Shown: positions 1 through 12,315 of the stretch, piece by piece
Numbering within the stretch: the stretch's first letter is position 1
How the letters are laid out: each line of letters begins with the position of its first letter
Assembly: GCF_016808335.1 (NCBI RefSeq)
Contig: NC_053147.1
Coordinates: 16,912,913 to 16,976,912, forward strand
Reading direction: 5' to 3'
Length of the DNA stretch: 64,000 nt
Origin: Panicum virgatum
Taxonomy: Eukaryota > Streptophyta > Magnoliopsida > Poales > Poaceae
The notes under the pieces: generated by a model
Told to the model about the DNA's origin: nothing
The model's input: the letters and a program-made list of their open reading frames with translations, nothing else
Database searches by the model: none
Translations under genes and position numbers: made by a program

Positions 1-430
1 ATTGGGTTGCAGTGACAATTTGCTCTAACTAGATCATAGGAATCAAATTTCAATCGCTTGTAACTAATTCGTAATGAAGCTGACAAGTTTCAGAGTGTAC
101 GAAATTAGAAAATCTAGACTCTAAAGTATTGCTGTCATCCAAAGAAAGAGCCACTGAAATTCAATTGCCAATTTCATAGGCGAAGTCCAGTATATGCAGA
201 ACATTGACGGCCAAAGTCCAGTATGTGACAAAAAGGAGGGTTCATAATAATCAAACATTTTTTGAGAACCCATAATAGTCAAACATGTCCTGAAAGAGTA
301 AGTAATTTTGAATGGCTTTTACGTCGGGGTTAATTGGATCCATACCATTACAATTTTTGAGGTTTTGAAATTTATCACTACAATTCACCTATTTTGAAAT
401 TTGTCGTTACAATTTTTCATTTTTTTGGAA
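1..430. other. AT-rich intergenic sequence, no gene seen
   Basis: I see no reading frame with family resemblance and no RNA gene here. From about 325 to 420 there is a T/A-rich stretch with repeated 'cattacaattttt' and 'gaaattt.tc.ctacaatt' phrases. It resembles the end of a small grass DNA element, but no matching second end is visible, so I do not call one. Confidence 0.4.
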
Positions 431-1806
431 AAGAGAAGCTTTATTGATCTTAGACAATTACATTAAGATGATACAATTATATAAGATCCATCCCGGCCTC
501 TGCATAACTAAGATGCACACAGCCTATGAGAAAGAAACAAAAAAAAAAGAGAACGTCATGACCTCAAGATCATGGCGCAGCAAACTACCACAAGCGACTT
601 CACTTTCATCCGCTTCGCAAACCAAAGCAACTCTTGGACTATGAAGTAGGCTCCCGAGACAACGCCTCCAACGAGGAAACGACACGCGCACGTGCCGACA
701 TTGCAGTGACCCAACCAATTAAGGCCAGATCAAAAGTTTTCACCTGAGGGAGTAATTCATCTTAATCAAAACAATTCATTCAACAAGATCACTGCCAGGT
801 TCAACCAATTAAGGTCAGATCTAGGAATTTCTTCCCGGAACCGGTGAATTAGTACGAAGTACCATCACAACAAAGACACACCGTATTGCTTCTCCCTTCT
901 TACCAGGCCAATGCTTTCATATAGACTAGACTTGACCCACTTCGAACGGCCACGAACTCCAAGTCCGGCAGACCATCTGAACTCATAACCTGAGATACCA
1001 TGCTGCAAAGTAGCCACTGGGTACTCGTGCATAATCCACCGGAACAAAGTGCAGATGAAATCCGTCTTCGAGTAAGAGAATCCGCGAATGAAGCCAAGGT
1101 GACTCATGTCTCTTGATCTATATGAAAAACAAAGGCGAAATTGAAGATGTCATCACCAGAAGTAGTTGCAAAGTCCGGAGCTAGCCCTTCCTACACCAAA
1201 GCCGAAGGTGCAACTGCCGGAGAGGAGTCACCACTGGAGGCCAAGCCGACAACGCGAGGCGTCGCGCCACTAGGTACCCCACGGAGAGCCACTCTACAGC
1301 CGCCGCCCGCCAGGCCCCCACCATGGGAAGCCGTGCAGGAAGCCACCGGACTCCCACCACGGGGAGCCTCGCCCGCGCCGCAGACACCATAGATGCCTGC
1401 GCCACCGTCCGGGCGCCACGGGACAAGCTTCCCAACGGCACGACGAAGAGATGCGGAGGACATCGACAAGGAGAGGGAGGAAGCCGGCCAGCAGCACGTG
1501 TTTCCCACAGGATGCGAGCAGATCCTTGCCGCCGGCCATCCTCGTCTCTGGCCGAGTTTCCGGCGTCGAACTTCGGCGGCGGCAGGACCACGGACGGGTG
1601 TCGGAGGAGTCCCTAGCGGTGCGGTTGGGTGCCGCCGCCAGAGTCGCCGCAAGAGCGACACGGGGGCAGATCCACTTTTTTAGGCGACGCCGCTTTTCTA
1701 CAAAAATTGACTACTTACCTCCCCGATCAATCCGATCCTTGTCATTTTCTAAGTTTTCTGGGTGCCTAGGCCCACAATCAGACCACTATACGCATACACA
1801 TCTTCC
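431..1806. other. Unclassified repeat-like region flanking element A
   Basis: The stretch opens just after a T-rich run, with text (about 440-540) of the kind common in dispersed grass repeats. If read on the minus strand, the T run could be the poly-A tail of a retroposon. From about 1140 to 1680 the sequence becomes GC-rich and is open in several frames at once, which is expected from base composition rather than coding. I recognise no protein family. This is the left flank of the LTR element starting at 1807. Confidence 0.3.
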
Positions 1807-2395
1807 TGTTGATAACCAAAATTGTCAGAGACCGGTCTGACCGGTGTGCTCAAGCGGTTTGACCGGTCGAAGCGTCTATAGCCGGTCTGGCATGACCGAC
1901 CGGTGTGACTGGTGGGTCTAACTGGTCTGACCGGTCCAAGCAGAGTCTGAATACAACTTGTATTTTCCATAGATACAAATCTTGCAATAGGATTTCTTGC
2001 GGGTCAAGTCCTCTCCACCCTATAAATATAAAGGCCACGACCGATTGAGGAATCCAACCCAATCGAATCTATCAAATACATTTATCTTTCATTGTCTTTA
2101 CCTTTTATCTTTACCCTAGCTTTTTCAACCTCGACATTCTGTTCTTCCTTCGTTTCCATGACGTTTGAGAACGCCCTAGCTGGCCTGCTGAGCCTAGATT
2201 AACCCAAGGTGCGCATGCCCATGGGTCCCTCCCGGGCGGACGCTCGTTGGATCCTTGTCGGGCTGCCCCGACGAGATCGGTCTGACCGGTCCACCATACC
2301 GGTCTGACCTGTTGGTGTCGCGGCGATGCAAGGTGTGCCGTTGTCCGCCGCACGTTCTAGTATGTTCATGTGTTGGTCCCGAATCGGCGCCAACA
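1807..2395 (+). repeat. 5' LTR of element A
   Basis: The repeat runs from TGTTGATAACC to GGCGCCAACA and is 589 bp. It contains several copies of the near-palindromic motif ACCGGTCTGACCGGT and a TATA box (TATAAATATA, 2021-2030) that probably serves as the LTR promoter. The sense match is at 37619-38226, and an antisense partial copy is at 31315-31429 plus 37208-37532. Confidence 0.85.
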
Positions 2396-2433
2396 TATTC
2401 TGGCGACTTCGCTGGGGACGAGAATCTGGCCAT

Positions 2434-4199
2434 TATGTCCGATCTATCAAATTCCAGCGACATGATGGCGCTTGAAGGATTGGCTGAAGACCTACGTAAG
2501 GGCATCAACATAAATATGCATACTCACTGTTATCGGGTAACGAAACAAGGCGTCATCGTAATGAGATATTTGCCATCGACGAGTTGAGGATGTACGATCT
2601 ACCAAAGCATAGTAAGTCCACAACTAGCTTTATAAGTGGTTTGCTTAAATTTGTGGATGATTTGATTAATAAAAAGAAAAGTGTAGATCCAATTCCTGAT
2701 ATTTAAAAGTCGGCTATTGAGAAGCCAACTGATAATCCTTGCAATGATTTGCCAACTTGTGATGTTGCTGGTCAGGATGAACTTCGACCGTTTCAAGCCG
2801 AAATTGTTGACCCAAAATTCCTTAACAAGAGCATAGGAACAGTATCTAGTACTTCTACGCTCGAGGAGGGGGGGGGGCAACAAAACAAAGGAAATGGTAC
2901 AGGTTGCACTGCAACCGGTCTGACCGGTTCGACAACCGGTCTAACCGCCTCTCCCAGGGTTTTGCAAAATAAGTCAAAGCCAAAGATGGTCAAACCCAAG
3001 AAACCCGAGATTGGTGTTTGGAAAACTGTTGAATCCAAAAGCCTGTCATAAGCATGACTAGGAAAAGCCGAAGTTAAATAACAAGCTTTCGGCTAAATCC
3101 TCAAAACAAAAGGATATCAAACATGCTAGTTGGCCTAAAAATTTCAAGCAACCAAAATATGTTCCAAAACAAAAATTCTATAATCAGAATCGATAATGGA
3201 ATATGCTCCTATGTCAATGCCATTTCTATCATATGGATCTCCTATGCATATGCCATATGGACATTATTTTAGCATGCCTTATTTATGTCCATCATGTTCT
3301 TATAATTCGTGGATGTCGTCTCCTCCTAGATATTTTTGTGAAGATTATATTACTTATAGAGAGCTGGCAATTAGTAAGCCATCACCTACCAATAATGACC
3401 ATTTTGACCAAAAAGATCGGTCCATACAGAAAAAGAAACACAAGGTGATCAAGGAAGTCTATCGTGTCAAAAAATATGGATGATTGAATAAAAATTCAAA
3501 TTTGACACAAGATTAAAATAAAAAGCCGACAGTTGAAGAAACATCGGCTAGTTCTATTGATCAAATTGCCCCTGGTGTTGAATATGTTTTAAATGATATG
3601 GCTGAACAACAATCAAGTTCGGCTGGGGGGCAAGACAAAAAAAAAGAAGATCAGTTACAATAATCCAACCGATCTGATCAGTTCCCAGACCAATCTAACC
3701 GGTACGCCGACCGGTCTGACTGGTACTCAGACAGGTCTGACCGGTGTATCCTGCAAGCTTGGAAATTATTCCAAGGCCAAGAAAAGGATTAGGCCAAGCT
3801 TCGAGGAACTTCTAGTCAAGTATGAACATAAAGAAGCTGTTCAAAAGCAAAAGAGTAGGCCATATAGCACTAGAGATGCGAGTTCGCTACCAAAGCATCA
3901 AGAGCAACAAGGATCTCATCAACGATAAGGTAATCGTGCCGCTGCTGCACCATATCATGTCGGGTCATATATGCCATTGCCTTGGTCATATCCTTCTTAT
4001 TGTGCATCCAGTGACTATAATAGTATGAACATGCAACCATACATTTTTTCATATCTAAATTATGGTGCACTATGACAACCGATTGCTTGTAATAGTAATC
4101 TGGTTAGAGGCGAGGCAAGTGCTATTGTTAAACAATGTGAGAACAATGGCAAGCAAGAATCAAAATATTTACAGCCGAGGTGGTGTCGCTCAGGCTTAT
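2434..4199 (+). pseudogene. gag-like remnant of element A
   Basis: Degenerate plus-strand coding text follows the 5' LTR and primer-binding region. Open pieces (about 2434-2587, 2749-3051, 3196-3483, 3593-3928 and onward) are separated by stops and frameshifts. Two pieces translate the LTR-like motif CCGGTCTGACCGGT as Thr-Gly-Leu-Thr-Gly repeats (about 2918-2950 and 3690-3745), so this motif sits in the coding part as well as the LTR. Lysine-rich and Met/Tyr/Pro-rich stretches are visible. No capsid, protease or reverse transcriptase motif is recognisable. The frame is cut at 4199 by element B and resumes at 30996 just after B's duplicated CTTAT. Assignment to gag rests on position only. Confidence 0.45.
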
Positions 4200-4593
4200 T
4201 GTCAGACCTGGGGCAGCGGGACTGCTTATAGGCATAGAATGTTCTAGAGTAAGAGATAGCTTATGACAACCGAATAGGCGTAGAACTAGCTGTAGTACAA
4301 AGGAAACTACCCGATTGTGTTGTAGTAGGGTTCCAACTATACTCGGCTAGAACTTTCCATGTAACCCCGTCCCCCCGGATATATAAGGGTGGGCAGGGAC
4401 CCCCTCGAAAGAACATCAACACCTAAGGCAATACAAACAACCACATAGGACGCACGGTATTACGCAACTCGCTTCCCGAACCTGTCTAAATCTTTGTGTT
4501 CCTTACACCATCGAGTTCCAGAGCAGTCGATCCCTACCTACAAACCTTACTGCTAAGGGTATCCCTGGGCAGGCTTGGCGGTAAACACCGACA
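4200..4593 (+). repeat. 5' LTR of element B
   Basis: This 394-bp repeat matches 30579-30995 almost throughout but lacks about 24 bases that the 3' copy has near 30645-30670. A TATATAAG box lies at about 4380. The end CACCGACA is followed directly by the primer-binding region. Confidence 0.92.
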
Positions 4594-5480
4594 GCTGGCG
4601 CGCCAAGTAGGGGATTCGGCGAGTTCATCGACGAATTCGATGGCCGGATCAAGCGACGCCAACAACGTGCCCGAGGGCACAACCCTTGTTTTCGATTCTT
4701 GGGCATGCACGGCTGACGGATCGGGAAGCTTCTCCAACCACCTTGTCACACCCAACCTGCCGACATCTGCGAAAATTCAGATCTCGACGGGAAAAGAGTT
4801 CTACTCGAACTCGGTTCGGATAACGCAGAAACCGTGTCGACTCCAACTCGAGTTCTCGAGTTAGCCGAGTCCGATACAAACTATGATCCCGAAAAGTCTC
4901 ACTTTTCCGAAACCCTCGGAAAATACTTGACTTGTCTCAAGACGATCAAACGCCCAAGGATCAACAACTCAGAACTACTCGATGGAGTAAATTGAGTTTC
5001 GCAATCAATTGAGGGCTGCATCAAACTTGCAGAATCCACCCTTGGCTCATCTGCATCACGGCAGAACCCAGAAGCGTTGAACCCACCAAAGGAACGGTCG
5101 GACGACATACTCTCAGGGATCAATCGAGTAGATTCCAAGCTCGCCGACTGCATTAAGATGGTTGAAGGTACTCTGCAAAACTTGAAGCAGAAACCGGGAG
5201 GAGGAATCTGCGGGGAATCTGGTAAGACAAACCCCCGGCTTATTCGGATGGAACCGTCTATCTCCAGGAAACTTCAGAACCCTTCACTGAAACCTGCTCA
5301 CAGTCATATTCCTAAAACAACTAACACCTCCAAGTCCTCTTTCGATCAGGACTTTGATCAAGTCATGAACGGTCTCGACAAATTTGAACCATTCGATGAT
5401 CTCGAAGACTGGTCCGACAATGTCGACTTGTTCATGGACGCTATGGCCAATCCACCCGAACATACCAACGCCTTTGGGAA

Positions 5481-8400
5481 TGTAACACCCTGGGTGTCTG
5501 CACAGTAGTTGTGTATATTTTATATGCATCATGTGCTTGAATTGCTTGAAAAAGGACCTTTTTGTAATTATAAAAGGTTATATGTGTAATTATGATTTTA
5601 TGCAAGGTCCTTTCTATAGTTATTTTTGAATATAGCTTTTGTGGAGGGTGTTTTTGCAAAATTTCAGTGCATTTATTGCATGGCAACCAATTTTGTTTTT
5701 AAGTCTAATGTTTGAAGTGAATTTGCATTGTAAAAGACAAAATTCCTAGAATCCAAAATCTCTCTTATGTTTTCAAATTTAGCCCTCTATCTTTTGGTCA
5801 AATAAATTTTTGCACAACATCAAAGTTGTAGATCTTGAAAAGTTGAACAACTTTCATGTTGGGCACTTTTTCATTTGAGCCATATTTTGAAAGTTATCGC
5901 TGGTTTACAGACTAGTCCCTGGAATTTTTGGAAATTGCAAAATGACCCTTATCCCTTTCCCCCACCTCCCTGCTCTGTTTCTCGCCGCCGCCCACCGACA
6001 GCGCCGCCCGCCAGCGCCGTGGAGAGCCTTCCCGGCCATCCCTTTGCTTCGTGCTGGCACCCACGCGTCGCTCCAGAGCTCCTCTCCCGCCTGTTGCCTC
6101 GCGCTGGAGCTTCCCCGGCCGTGCCACGCGCCTCGCCGCTTCCAGAGCCGCCCAGGCGGCCGCCACCGCGCGTCGCCGTGGAACGCCCGCTGCAGAGCCC
6201 GCCACCCTCTTCTAGCGAGCGCCTGAGCACTACAAGAACCCCAGAAAGCCATTCCGTCTGCTCTTTCTCTTGCTCTTCGCTCTCACACCACAGAACGCCG
6301 CCGCCGCCCCGCTTGAACGCCGGCGAGCTCACCCCGCCACGGAGCCACCACTGCAGACCCGCTCCACCCCAATAGCCCCCACCATTAGCCGCGCCTCGTT
6401 CTAGCGCAGCTTCCCAGCCGCTTCCCCTCGCCCGAACCCCACCGGAGCCACCCCGCCGCCGCGCTCCGAGCTCCACCGGCCGCCGCTCGCCATGGACCGA
6501 CCTCCTCCCGCCCTCATTTCGCGACCCCAAGGCATCCAGAGAACCGCCTCGACTTCCTCTCCGTTTTCCCTAACCTACCCCTCGCCGCCGGTGAGCCCCT
6601 CGCCGGGAAACGGCCGGTCAAACCTCGCCTCCCCTCTCTGACCCAGCCAAGGACCCTCGGGTTTGAATTCGAGAAAGCCCAGGGGGTTATGTGAATAGAC
6701 TGTGACTCATATGAATAGTGCCAGCAGGGACTCCTTTGTAATTTTTGCTGTGAACTTTGAAATTCCATAGAAATTCGTAGAAAATTCCTAAAATAGCAAA
6801 TCTTGATGTTTTGGAATCCTCTTGAAGAGATATATGCAGTAGGATCATAATATGTTAGGCTTTAGTTGCAAGTTTTTGCTGTAGATTTTGGTTTGTGTTA
6901 CTAGTGCATAAATATTAGTTGTTTTTATCTTTTTCTTAAATACTGTTTGAAGCCTTAGCTTGCAATGAAATTTTTATGGTGAATTACTCATATGAATTTA
7001 GTGTTTCTATAAAAATTTCGTGCTCAGTTCTCATGTGTATATATTTCTTTGATTTAATCCTTGTTTAATAGACTTTAATTATGGTAAATAGTTTCTATTC
7101 GTAATAAATCATGAAAATATTTCTGAATGTTCTTGTTGAGTATCTTAGCTTGTCCAGGAAGTTTGAGCCTATGTTCATCACTAGATAAGGAGCTAAAAAT
7201 AAATCTTTCTAATCTGTTGTCTGTTTTGTTTATTTTCTCATAATTATTTCTCTGTAGATAAAATCATAAAAAATTCAAAGTAGCTCAATCATCCCTTTGT
7301 AGACCTACTTTTAAATTTTGAGCTTCTTTTTTGCTTTAGTTTGACCTGTATAATTCAAACTTTTTCTAGGTGTTATCTGAATGAATGGTTTGTTGTGAAT
7401 AAATGGCTACATGTTTAGGCATGATATTTACAGGGTAGCTTAATCTGTTCATGTTCTATTTAGGGTAAATGTTTCTAAATTTATTTATGTTTGTGCTTTG
7501 AGTTATTTATTTATTAGCAAACCATGAATTACTTGTTATAGGAAATCACCCCCACGTGTTTTTGAAGTTAGTAAACTTCATCTGTGCTGTTGATCATGAT
7601 GCCTTGTGTAGTTAGATTTGTTGTTTAACTACTCTATAAATGATTGCCCATGTGTGTTTATAATTCTGTTCTTGCATTACATATAGATACGAGTACTTTG
7701 TCGGACGGGACGTACGAGCTGATCCCGGAGTCTGACGGAGGTGATCTCGAAACTCAGGTGAACGCCGCTGAACTAACTGAAGTCCCAAACCAAAGTTCGG
7801 AAGAGCCTAGAGCTGAAATAGTTAGCAACTACCAAGAAGGCAAGCCCCGGACATAACCTATATTTCAAATTATTATCTCTTACTGTTATTTACTTGTGCA
7901 TTTACAGTTCTTAGGATTTGAATTGAAACCCTAGATGCATGATCCTAGGAACCTATGTACTGAACACTAGACCTGAGTTCGACTACTTGCTAAGCTTATA
8001 GGACCGGTAAAAGTCGAGTGATTGTCTGTCACTCGCGAGCTTTATAGGAATTGTTTGTTTACTTCCTGTTATCAATGTAAGGACGACAGACGGGGTTGTG
8101 TTCGATAACATGACCTTATGTGAGACCCCGTCTGTGTTGATGAACTTGTTAAGGTCGCGGTGTGTGGTAGTGGTGGTTAAGTTTTTGAAAGTACTAGCCA
8201 CATGCCGTAAATATGGTACGCGGCAAGCCTAGTAACCGATTGGACCGGGGAGTGGATATACCTGACACTCTCTCTTAGGGATAGGTTTTATTTTATGTTG
8301 CGCAACACTACGACTTCAAGGGACAAGGTTCGGCCTTGGAGCTCTGTAGTCAGGGAGAGTGTTCCTATCCACAAGCCGGAAAGAAAGGCAAACTGTTGTT

Positions 8401-9279
8401 TGGAAACGACCCGACGGTGTTCCAAACGTGTGTGTTAGGTTTTCCTTGCAAGGTTGAATTTCGATTCAGAATCGTTCGCCTCTCACGATGAAATGAGACT
8501 GCTTGATCTCTTTGCCACACAGAGTAATAAGAGCAACAATATTATTTATCAATTTTGATGTTTGCTTAGTTTTCTACCATGATTGGAGAGTAGTTGCTTA
8601 CATAGAATGGTTAATCAACTAGAATCTTGAAAGCTAAAACTTGAAAGGAAGGACATACTCTTTATTGCTTTTTAGCAAAAGGAAAACCAGAGCCTCACAG
8701 AACCTTGCATAGTCTAGCTACAGTGGGTTAAGTAGACCCGTGGACGGTTAAGTCTTGCTGAGTATTAAATACTCAGCCTTGCTGTTGAAACCCTTTTTCA
8801 GGTATGAGTTTTGAGGATCAGATCGCTAGCTTGACCTATCCATGCTCTTTGCCTCCTGGCTGGTCCGTAGAGTGGGACACGTCTTCGACCGGCAATGACT
8901 ATGATGAGTGATACCATGCTTGGGCTAGCCTGGTATCCTTTTTCGACGTGTTGTAGCCGTCGTGTTTTATCTTCCGCTGTCTAAAACTCTGAAATTATAG
9001 TTATGGCTTGTATAACTGCTTTACTTAAGTTGGTTTTGTAATAATGGTTTGAACTGGTTTGTAATCAATATTATGCTTGTGTTGTAAAATTGTGGTTGTA
9101 ATATCTCTGGACTCGCCTTCGTGCGGGGTATGCTTGTTCGATCCGAGAACCGGTGGTTGTATCGGGACGTTACCCGACAGACCAAGAATTGTTTCGTTTG
9201 AAGTGCGTTTGAGCCGGTGTTGCCTTTATGGTGATGGCCTGCGCACTTGAGCCGGGATAATTTAGGCGGTTCTGCCACA
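5481..9279 (+). mobile_element. Solo LTR C1 (3.8 kb, gypsy-type large LTR)
   Basis: The unit starts TGTAACACCC and ends CTGCCACA. It is flanked by perfect GGGAA duplications (5476-5480 and 9280-9284) and splits the gag frame of B. It aligns along its whole length with C2 (17529-21404). TG..CA ends, a 5-bp duplication and absence of an internal region identify a solo LTR left by LTR-LTR recombination. Large LTRs with these ends occur in grass Ty3/gypsy families of the Athila/Tat type; the exact family is not determined. It holds a GC-rich 5' part (about 5960-6650), an AT-rich middle and a 3' part with conserved short coding segments (see separate entry). Confidence 0.88.
7687..8911 (+). other. 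Gene-like spliced segment inside LTR C1
   Basis: Both C copies preserve what looks like a spliced gene. An AT-rich stretch with donor GTGAGCCCCT at 6591 and acceptor ATATAG at 7686 precedes a 153-base exon-like segment (7687-7839) encoding DGTYELIPESDGGD. An exon joined through a GC donor (GAAG/GCAAGC, 7840) to the acceptor TTTTTCAG (8801) continues in frame as GMSFEDQIASL...PPGWSVEWD and stops at 8911. The corresponding segments in C2 are 19789-19941 and 20925-21034 with the same phases. I do not recognise the protein. The upstream exon is not resolved and may be untranslated. It could be a captured host-gene 3' end or an LTR-derived transcript. Confidence 0.4.
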
Positions 9280-10689
9280 GGGAACTGGCCAAATTCAAAA
9301 AGGGAAAAGCCAAAGCCCCAGACCAATCCAGCAAGTCGATTTTCGACAAGCCTTGGATTAAAGAGCCTGAAGGACTGACTCCCACGCACTCATGGCTGCA
9401 TTGGACGAATGAGAACGCCCTCTGCGTAGAGATGGGCATCCCGCTTCTCGCTCACCCAAAGCACACATATTAAAAAATCGGTGGCCTAACCAATTCCGAT
9501 TCCGAGTACTCTTCCAACTCGGAGGATGAGCTGGATGACCTAATCCAGTACAACAAAAAAAGTCGAGTCCAACTCGACTAGGAATTCCAAGTTTGATCAG
9601 GACTCCCTCCCAAATTTGGTCATATATGCAACACCGCAAGGACGAACAGTGCACCTGAAGGAGACACATGATCCTAACGCCCCCGGCTCTCAGCCAACGG
9701 ATCTACCCTTCCAGCAGAGCACACCACTAGACCCGTCCTCGAGCAAACAAGACCAAGAAGTTCAGGACCTTTGCCATGAAATCCTCATGGTTCGCATCTC
9801 CGAGGTCCACGAACCTGAGAATGACCCCACGGAGCGTCTCAACCTCGACGACTACAACTCTGATGATTTTGACGAGTATCTCTCCGACAACATGGAGACC
9901 ACTCCATCCACGATCACAGAAGCCCAAGCTACTACCAAGCAAGATCCGCCTGCACCTCCTCCAGCAGTAACAATTACTGTGCAATTGGAAGAGAAGAAAC
10001 CAGCAAAAGATCTTTACGAGTGGCGTCGCCTGCTTAACCAGAAAAGGGCGTTCAGGCGCCAGCGCCTCGCCAACAGCCAGCAGGAACAGCAAGGCGACAA
10101 CTATGACTTCTCCAACTGCGACCTCCACAACGTGATCAACATTGGTCGTGACGCACACAATGTTATTATCTCAAGGAGAAAGGAGCGTGAGGAAATAGAG
10201 GCTTACAACCCTTCTTCCAACTACCGCATCCCAGCAAAGGCTTCAGCAGCCTTCAAGAAGCACAAGCCGGCAAATACCCGTCCCCAGGGTAAACCGCGCG
10301 CCCCACATCATGGAGAAACATCTCAGGGCAGAGACAGGATCAACAAGATGCTCCCTAAGAGCTCTCATACGATCTTTGAGTGCAACTCACTCCGCATAGC
10401 CCTTGGGGCACCACTCCTAAAGAAGACCTTACCAATAATCTAGTCGACTCCTGTAGCGACTAAGTTTATCCCCCGAACAATTTTATTCAGTTATGTAAAC
10501 CATTGCTTGCATCTACGAGCAAGGGGTAGGTCTTAAGAGTCAGAGTCTGTCATTTTACAAATCCTGTAATCTCGACAAATTTCCAATAAAAGTTGATTCC
10601 TTCATAAATTAACTACTTGGCTCTCGCTCACCTAGCCAACACCCCATTACAAACACCACTCTGAAAGCCATGCTCTGCACTAGAGCGTC

Positions 10690-11560
10690 AATTGAGTAGT
10701 TTATATGGTTTACTTCGAGTGTTCCTATGACATTTTCATCTTGGGTAACCCGACGGGGTTCATCCTAACAGACATGCCCTAAGAATTACTCGTCCTCGGT
10801 TGAGGACACCTTACTCGCCTCGCTCGAGTAAGTTTTGGATACCCTTCTGACATTTTCGTCTTGGATAATCCGACAGGGTTCATACCTAACAGACTTGTCC
10901 TAAGAGTTACTCCAGTCCTGGGTTAGGACACCCTACTCGCTTGCTCGAGTAGGTTTTGGATATCCTTTCGACATTTTCGTCTTGGATAACCCGACGGGGT
11001 TCATACCTAACAGACTTGTCCTAAGGATTACTCCAGTCCTTGGTTTAAGGACACCTTACTCGCCCCGCTCGAGTAAGTTTTTGGATACTCTTTTGACATT
11101 TTCGTCTTGGATAACCCGACGGGGTTCATACATAACAGACTTGTCCTAAGAGTTACTCCAGTCCCTGGTGAGGACACCCTACTCGCTTGCTCGAGTAGGT
11201 TATGGATATCCTTTCGACATTTTCGTCTTGGATAACCCGACGGGGTTCATACCTAACAGACTTGTCCTAAGGATTACTCCAGTCCTTGGTTTAAGGACAC
11301 CCTACTCGCTGGCTCGGGTAGGTTTTGGGATATTTTTTCAGCATTTTCATCTTGGGTAACCTGACGAGATTCATCCTAACAGACCTGTCGTTAAAACTAC
11401 TCCAGTCCTTGGGTAGGACACCTTACTCACCCTAGTCAAGTAAGTTTTGGATATTTCTAAAATATTTATGTCTTGGTTAACTCGAAGGAGTTCATTCTAA
11501 CAATTCTATTTTAGAAATCAATCTAGTCCTGGTATAGGACATGCTACTCGCTGGATCGAG
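10690..11560 (+). repeat. 120-bp tandem repeat array in element B
   Basis: Six to seven copies of a unit of 119-126 bp are anchored by GACATTTTCGTCTTGGATAA (about 10732, 10851, 10973, 11097, 11216, 11343, and a diverged copy near 11461). Each unit ends in a phrase like 'ctactcgcttgctcgagtagg'. Alternating variants ('ttactcgc..gtaag' and 'ctactcgc..gtagg') give a partial two-unit higher-order pattern. Copies near 10973 and 11216, 243 bp apart, are nearly identical for about 90 bases. The array follows the stop of the gag-like gene and precedes the antisense ORF. Confidence 0.9.
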
Positions 11561-12315
11561 TAGTTTGGAGATACTTTCATAAAAAGTTGTATACTACCTG
11601 GGTGACCAATCGAGGTCTGTCCTAACTGGTCAACTATGAAAACTCCCCAAGGAGCAGAAATAAGTTCTTGATACTCTAAAATAGGTCAACACGAGTCTCC
11701 TGCTTGCTTAGACTACTAAGGGAGTTCTAACTACGAAGCTTTTTTTTGCCTCGAGTACTTGACGGGTACTACTCGCTTGCTCGAAATGCAAAAAAAGTTT
11801 TTGTTTTCCCTTAGTAATCTGAGTAGTTTTCGAGAGCCTCCTACTCACCTATCTACCAAAGAACATCTTAAGCTCCTAATTTCCCAAATATTGAATAAAG
11901 AGTTTTTCTCTTGCAGTCCATAAGTGCACCGTTCTAACAAAACATTTCTTTCCACAAAGAAATTCGGACTAAGCTACGGCTTACGATACTTTTCTAGTAC
12001 CTTTTCCACTTGGTTAATCCTGCGGGATTCAATCCTAACCGGTCAGCACTAGAGTTCTGATCCAGAACCATACAACTCGATCCTATTCGAGAATACTTTG
12101 CCTTCTAAGGCACCTACGGATACAATTCTTCATATCTACTATCACGACTAAGTAGGCGCGATGCCGCCAAAACTCAGGAAATTCGAGTACAATTACTCGA
12201 CACATCAAAGAATTCCACAATCCTACCATAAAACAAGTACTTGATATTACACAAGTATTCAACATTTGTTCAAAAGTACTTGCGGCCTACACGCCAATTC
12301 AAATTATCAACAAGT
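11561..12315. other. Non-coding internal sequence of element B
   Basis: AT-rich sequence with scattered degenerate pieces of the tandem-repeat motifs (for example 'ttggttaatcctgcgggattcaatcctaac' near 12010). I see no gene. It links the tandem array to the 3' end of the antisense ORF. Confidence 0.5.

Larger units (their letters stand above)
4640..10443 (+). pseudogene. gag-like gene of element B, split by solo LTR C1
   Basis: Plus-strand coding text starts at an ATG near 4640, 46 bases after the LTR. It runs to a stop/frameshift near 4861, reopens about 5077-5477, is cut by C1 (5481-9279) and continues from 9285 to a stop at about 10441. The distal 275-codon open part (9616-10443) has an acidic stretch rich in Asp, Glu, Asn and Tyr, a Pro/Ala segment, and then a basic region with RRLLNQKRAFRRQR followed by a Lys/Pro-rich tail. 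No zinc knuckle, protease or reverse transcriptase motif is seen before the stop. Its position right after the primer-binding site suggests gag, and the basic tail could bind RNA. The broken frame and missing pol indicate a non-autonomous element. Confidence 0.55.

Noticed and set aside
1141..1840. Overlapping GC-rich open frames left of element A
   Set aside because: Three frames are open at once over the same stretch, no motif is recognisable, and the last runs into the LTR.
2396..2420. Naming the primer tRNA for element A (and for B, D and the deleted element)
   Set aside because: The primer-binding regions look typical for grass gypsy elements, but I could not match them to a particular tRNA end with certainty.
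5875..6530. Pro/Arg/Ser-rich open frames in the GC-rich part of LTR C1 (and matching ones at 17925-18623 in C2)
   Set aside because: Frames differ between the two LTR copies and show frame-independent openness, so they are not supported as proteins.
10690..11560. Regular repeats considered as a CRISPR array
   Set aside because: There are no spacers: the whole 120-bp unit repeats head to tail, and the host is a plant.
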